Both the position numbers and the translations under genes were made by a program. From Clavulina sp. PMI_390 (taxonomy: Eukaryota; Basidiomycota; Agaricomycetes; Cantharellales; Hydnaceae): DNA of 64,000 nucleotides. Below the pieces are notes generated by a model. It was not told where the DNA came from and searched no databases. It saw nothing but the letters and a program-made list of their open reading frames with translations. Shown here piece by piece: positions 61,756 through 64,000 of the stretch; the stretch's first letter is position 1; each line of letters opens with the position of its first letter. Location: assembly GCA_015039315.1 (NCBI GenBank), contig WIDE01000006.1, forward strand, positions 490,585-554,584, in the 5' to 3' direction.

Positions 61756-63198
61756 TTTGTTGGTAGTAGCGTGTGCTTGACGCCCCCAACCAGGAACTCG
61801 ACGCTCCGAGTACATTTGTTTTCGGCACGTTCACGGCAGATAATCACTGTATGGGGCGCCAGCGGCGCTGCTTGGGGCGGGAGACGTAACACGGCCAGGG
61901 CCGGTTGCTAGGGGACTTGTCCCACATCTAGCGGTTGCTGTTCCTATCTAGACCGATCAGGTTGACGACTCGGTTGTTTTCACAACCTACTAAAGAAAAA
62001 AAAGAGAGAGATCGAACCTGCCCAGATCAAGGGCTCAGGTCATTATCAATTCCTCTGGCGTCAGAATCACTAAGAAAGCTTCGCCTGGTTGGTGAGCTAC
62101 TTCAATAGCCAAGGGTCGGCATATTCAATCGTACTAGTGCTAATCTTCACCATCAGGGTAGTAAAGGCAACACGACAGCAAGTGTAACGGTAAATATTGA
62201 GATCAATCCTGAAAGGAGATGGTCGGTGCTGAGGATATGCAGCCTTGTTCAAAGTGGCGGAAAAGTACGAGAATGTCAATGGCATGAGAATGAACAGCAT
62301 CACGTTAATGGGCTGTTAAGGAGGCTTCAATATACGAATACGCAGGATATGGAAAATTCTGTTAACAAGCTGGTGTCTTGCACGAAATTGAGTAACCAAG
62401 CAAAGGTGTCATGTTTGGCGCCGCAACCGGATGTCTCGGAGGGTCCACTGCTGCTGGGGGCACTGAGGGGGACAGTAGTCATCCTGAGCCTCAAATTCAC
62501 CATGATCACCGGTCAAGGGAAGCCTTGGCACAGGCGGGTAAAACAATGTGCTGGTGAATGCAAAATTTATCACCACCCACCACAAACTAATTTGGTCATC
62601 CCATGGCGTGTATTTTTACTGGGATTGTCAGGGTTTGCGCTGAATCTTAGCGTCCTAGAAATAGTGAATTGGGAAAGCATCTTCATCACCCACTGAGTTA
62701 TTCCCGGGTGGTCCGTGAACTTAGTCCCATCTTTATTATTATTGGTGAAAGATACGCTTCTAGGACATAATATTCACAGATAGGCGCGATTGCGTCCTCA
62801 GCTAATTGGCCTTACTTCATGGTTTTGGCGGCATGGGAGGACACGTAGGCGGTATATTCCTGGGGGGCGTCACAAACGAGTTTGTGTCTGGCAGCAGCCA
62901 ACATGAGCTACGGTGTTGCTTCAGCTATTATCCTGACTGGAACTCTACAATGATGATAAGGATGTAGGAGCGAGACTCATGATCGCACAGGGACAGGTTC
63001 TGTCGATTGACGGAGGGACACGGATTTGTACGCTAGTTAATCCAGCGCCGTAAGTTCAGGACATCCTTATAGAGTCGCGTTTACAGCAGACGTGGGATCA
63101 TGGTACTGGACACATGTCCCTGTGTTGAGGGATGGGATGAGTCTCACGCGTGACGTGACTGTGACTGAGTCCCAAACAACCCCCACCATCTCCCTGCG
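61756..63198. other. 1.4-kb divergent intergenic region, Zn2Cys6 / ECO1
   Basis: The longest gene-free stretch. A plus-strand frame at about 62226-62696 lacks a proper ATG start and any domain. An A/G tract lies at about 61992-62010. I see no RNA gene. Confidence 0.5.
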
Positions 63199-64000
63199 AT
63201 GCCCGCCGTCAAGCGCACCTATGGTTCCAATCGGACCTTACGCCCACCATTGCCCTCCCCACCACGTTCTTCATACTCCTCTGACCCTACTGAACTAAAT
63301 GACGCGCTTCCCACATCCCCACTGCCAGCGCGTCAAGCAAGCAAGTCATCTCTGCAGTCCTCGTTAGGCAAACGCAAACGCGCATTATCCCCGTCGTCCG
63401 ATCGCGACGACGACGACGAAGGGCTAGATCTTAAGGCTCCCCCTTCGAACCTACTAGACTTCCTCATGCCGAAGGTGGTGAACTCCTCATCGCTCACCAG
63501 GCCAGCAAAGAAACCACTCACACAATCCACGCTATTTGGCAATACGGCCACGCCTTCGACGCGTGTCTCTGCTGGGAAATACTCAAAACAATCTGCTGTC
63601 ACTCATAGCAGGCGTCCTGCTAGCTCTAAAAAGCCGCTGACGCAGCTCCATCTTACGCTTGCTAAATCATCACTCAAAGCTTGCGCGCTTTGTGGCCTTT
63701 CCTACACTCGTGGCTCCCCTGAAGACGAAGAGCTTCACAAAAAGCACTGCGCCCGGATAAGTCGTGGCGCCGAATGGGGACGTGATGAGGCTCGCGCAGA
63801 AGGGAAAGAAGTGACAGTTGTGGAAGAAGGGATCATGATCCAAGGCCCCAAGGGTACTGAGGAGCGAGGAAGAATTATCAAATTCAATGCAAATGTTGGG
63901 GGGAAGGTTGGCGCCAAAGTAATTACCAGTCTTCCTCTCACCTCCATACTCGCAAACGCTGATATGCCCCTCTCTCGTAGCTGGCCCTTGTTCTACAAAC
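63199..64000 (+). CDS. ECO1: ECO1/ESCO cohesin acetyltransferase, N-terminal part (runs off right edge)
   Basis: Acetylates Smc3 to establish sister-chromatid cohesion. The ATG at 63199 (MPAVKRTYGSN) opens a frame that is continuous to the window end, 267 codons. A basic, disordered N-terminus contains GKRKRALSPSSD, a QSTLFG segment and TQLHLTLAKSSLKAC. The family's C2H2 finger is at about residues 156-180: CALCGLSYTRGSPEDEELHK with a following HC. The next segment begins RGAEWGRDEARAEG and leads toward the acetyltransferase, most of which lies outside. The finger plus the preceding Q-L-x-L stretch is typical of Eco1. Confidence 0.85.
   Translation, partial: MPAVKRTYGSNRTLRPPLPSPPRSSYSSDPTELNDALPTSPLPARQASKSSLQSSLGKRKRALSPSSDRDDDDEGLDLKAPPSNLLDFLMPKVVNSSSLTRPAKKPLTQSTLFGNTATPSTRVSAGKYSKQSAVTHSRRPASSKKPLTQLHLTLAKSSLKACALCGLSYTRGSPEDEELHKKHCARISRGAEWGRDEARAEGKEVTVVEEGIMIQGPKGTEERGRIIKFNANVGGKVGAKVITSLPLTSILANADMPLSRSWPLFYK

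Noticed and set aside
62226..62696. 156-codon plus-strand frame in the last intergenic region
   Set aside because: It opens with GTG, not ATG, and has no recognisable motif or splice context.

Overview
This is ordinary nuclear DNA from a filamentous fungus, most probably a basidiomycete of the Agaricomycetes. Genes are dense and lie on both strands. Almost all are cut by short GT-AG introns of about 40-70 bases, with CTNAC-like branch sites. The proteins are fungal, including a bifunctional URA2, an LST8, a YPP1/TTC7-like protein and a DUF6534-type seven-helix protein of the kind expanded in mushroom-forming fungi. No operons, CRISPR arrays, rRNA or complete transposons are visible. I cannot name the genus.

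Layout, left to right. A YPP1/TTC7-like TPR gene (-) runs off the left edge. It is followed by an F-box gene (-) and TAF11 (-). TAF11 is head to head with a single-pass SH3 membrane protein (+). Next come LST8 (+) and a two-CHORD/CS cochaperone (+), then mitochondrial IF-2 (-) head to head with an Asteroid-type XPG nuclease (+). From 20.9 to 25 kb lies a less conserved stretch: two unrecognised minus-strand genes, each followed by a copy of a diverged non-coding repeat. A Rab18-like GTPase (+) follows. The largest gene is URA2 (-, 26.9-34.1 kb), head to head with NC2-alpha/BUR6 (+) across only 97 bases. After it come a full-length ABCB transporter (-), an Osh3-type oxysterol-binding protein (+), a small UPF0132/DUF4870-like membrane protein (+), a SurE-type phosphatase (+), a DUF1348 protein (+), O-acetylhomoserine sulfhydrylase (-), the DUF6534 protein (-), BUD32 (+), a Whi2-like BTB protein (-), a Zn2Cys6 transcription factor (-), and the 5' part of the cohesin acetyltransferase ECO1/ESCO (+), which runs off the right edge.

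Most of these are housekeeping genes with no sign of forming a pathway together. Several touch TOR and phosphoinositide signalling (LST8, a Whi2-like protein, BUD32, TTC7, an OSBP), but eukaryotic gene order gives little support for a functional cluster. Nucleotide and sulfur metabolism are represented by URA2 and the sulfhydrylase.

I found no strong evidence of a new multi-gene system. The best leads are the two orphan genes and paired repeats at 21-25 kb, an ABC transporter with introns of equal length at the same codon of both nucleotide-binding domains, and a six-base first coding exon in the Asteroid gene. Gene models were built by hand from splice signals and reading frame. Where exon lengths sum to whole codons I say so; other junctions are less certain.
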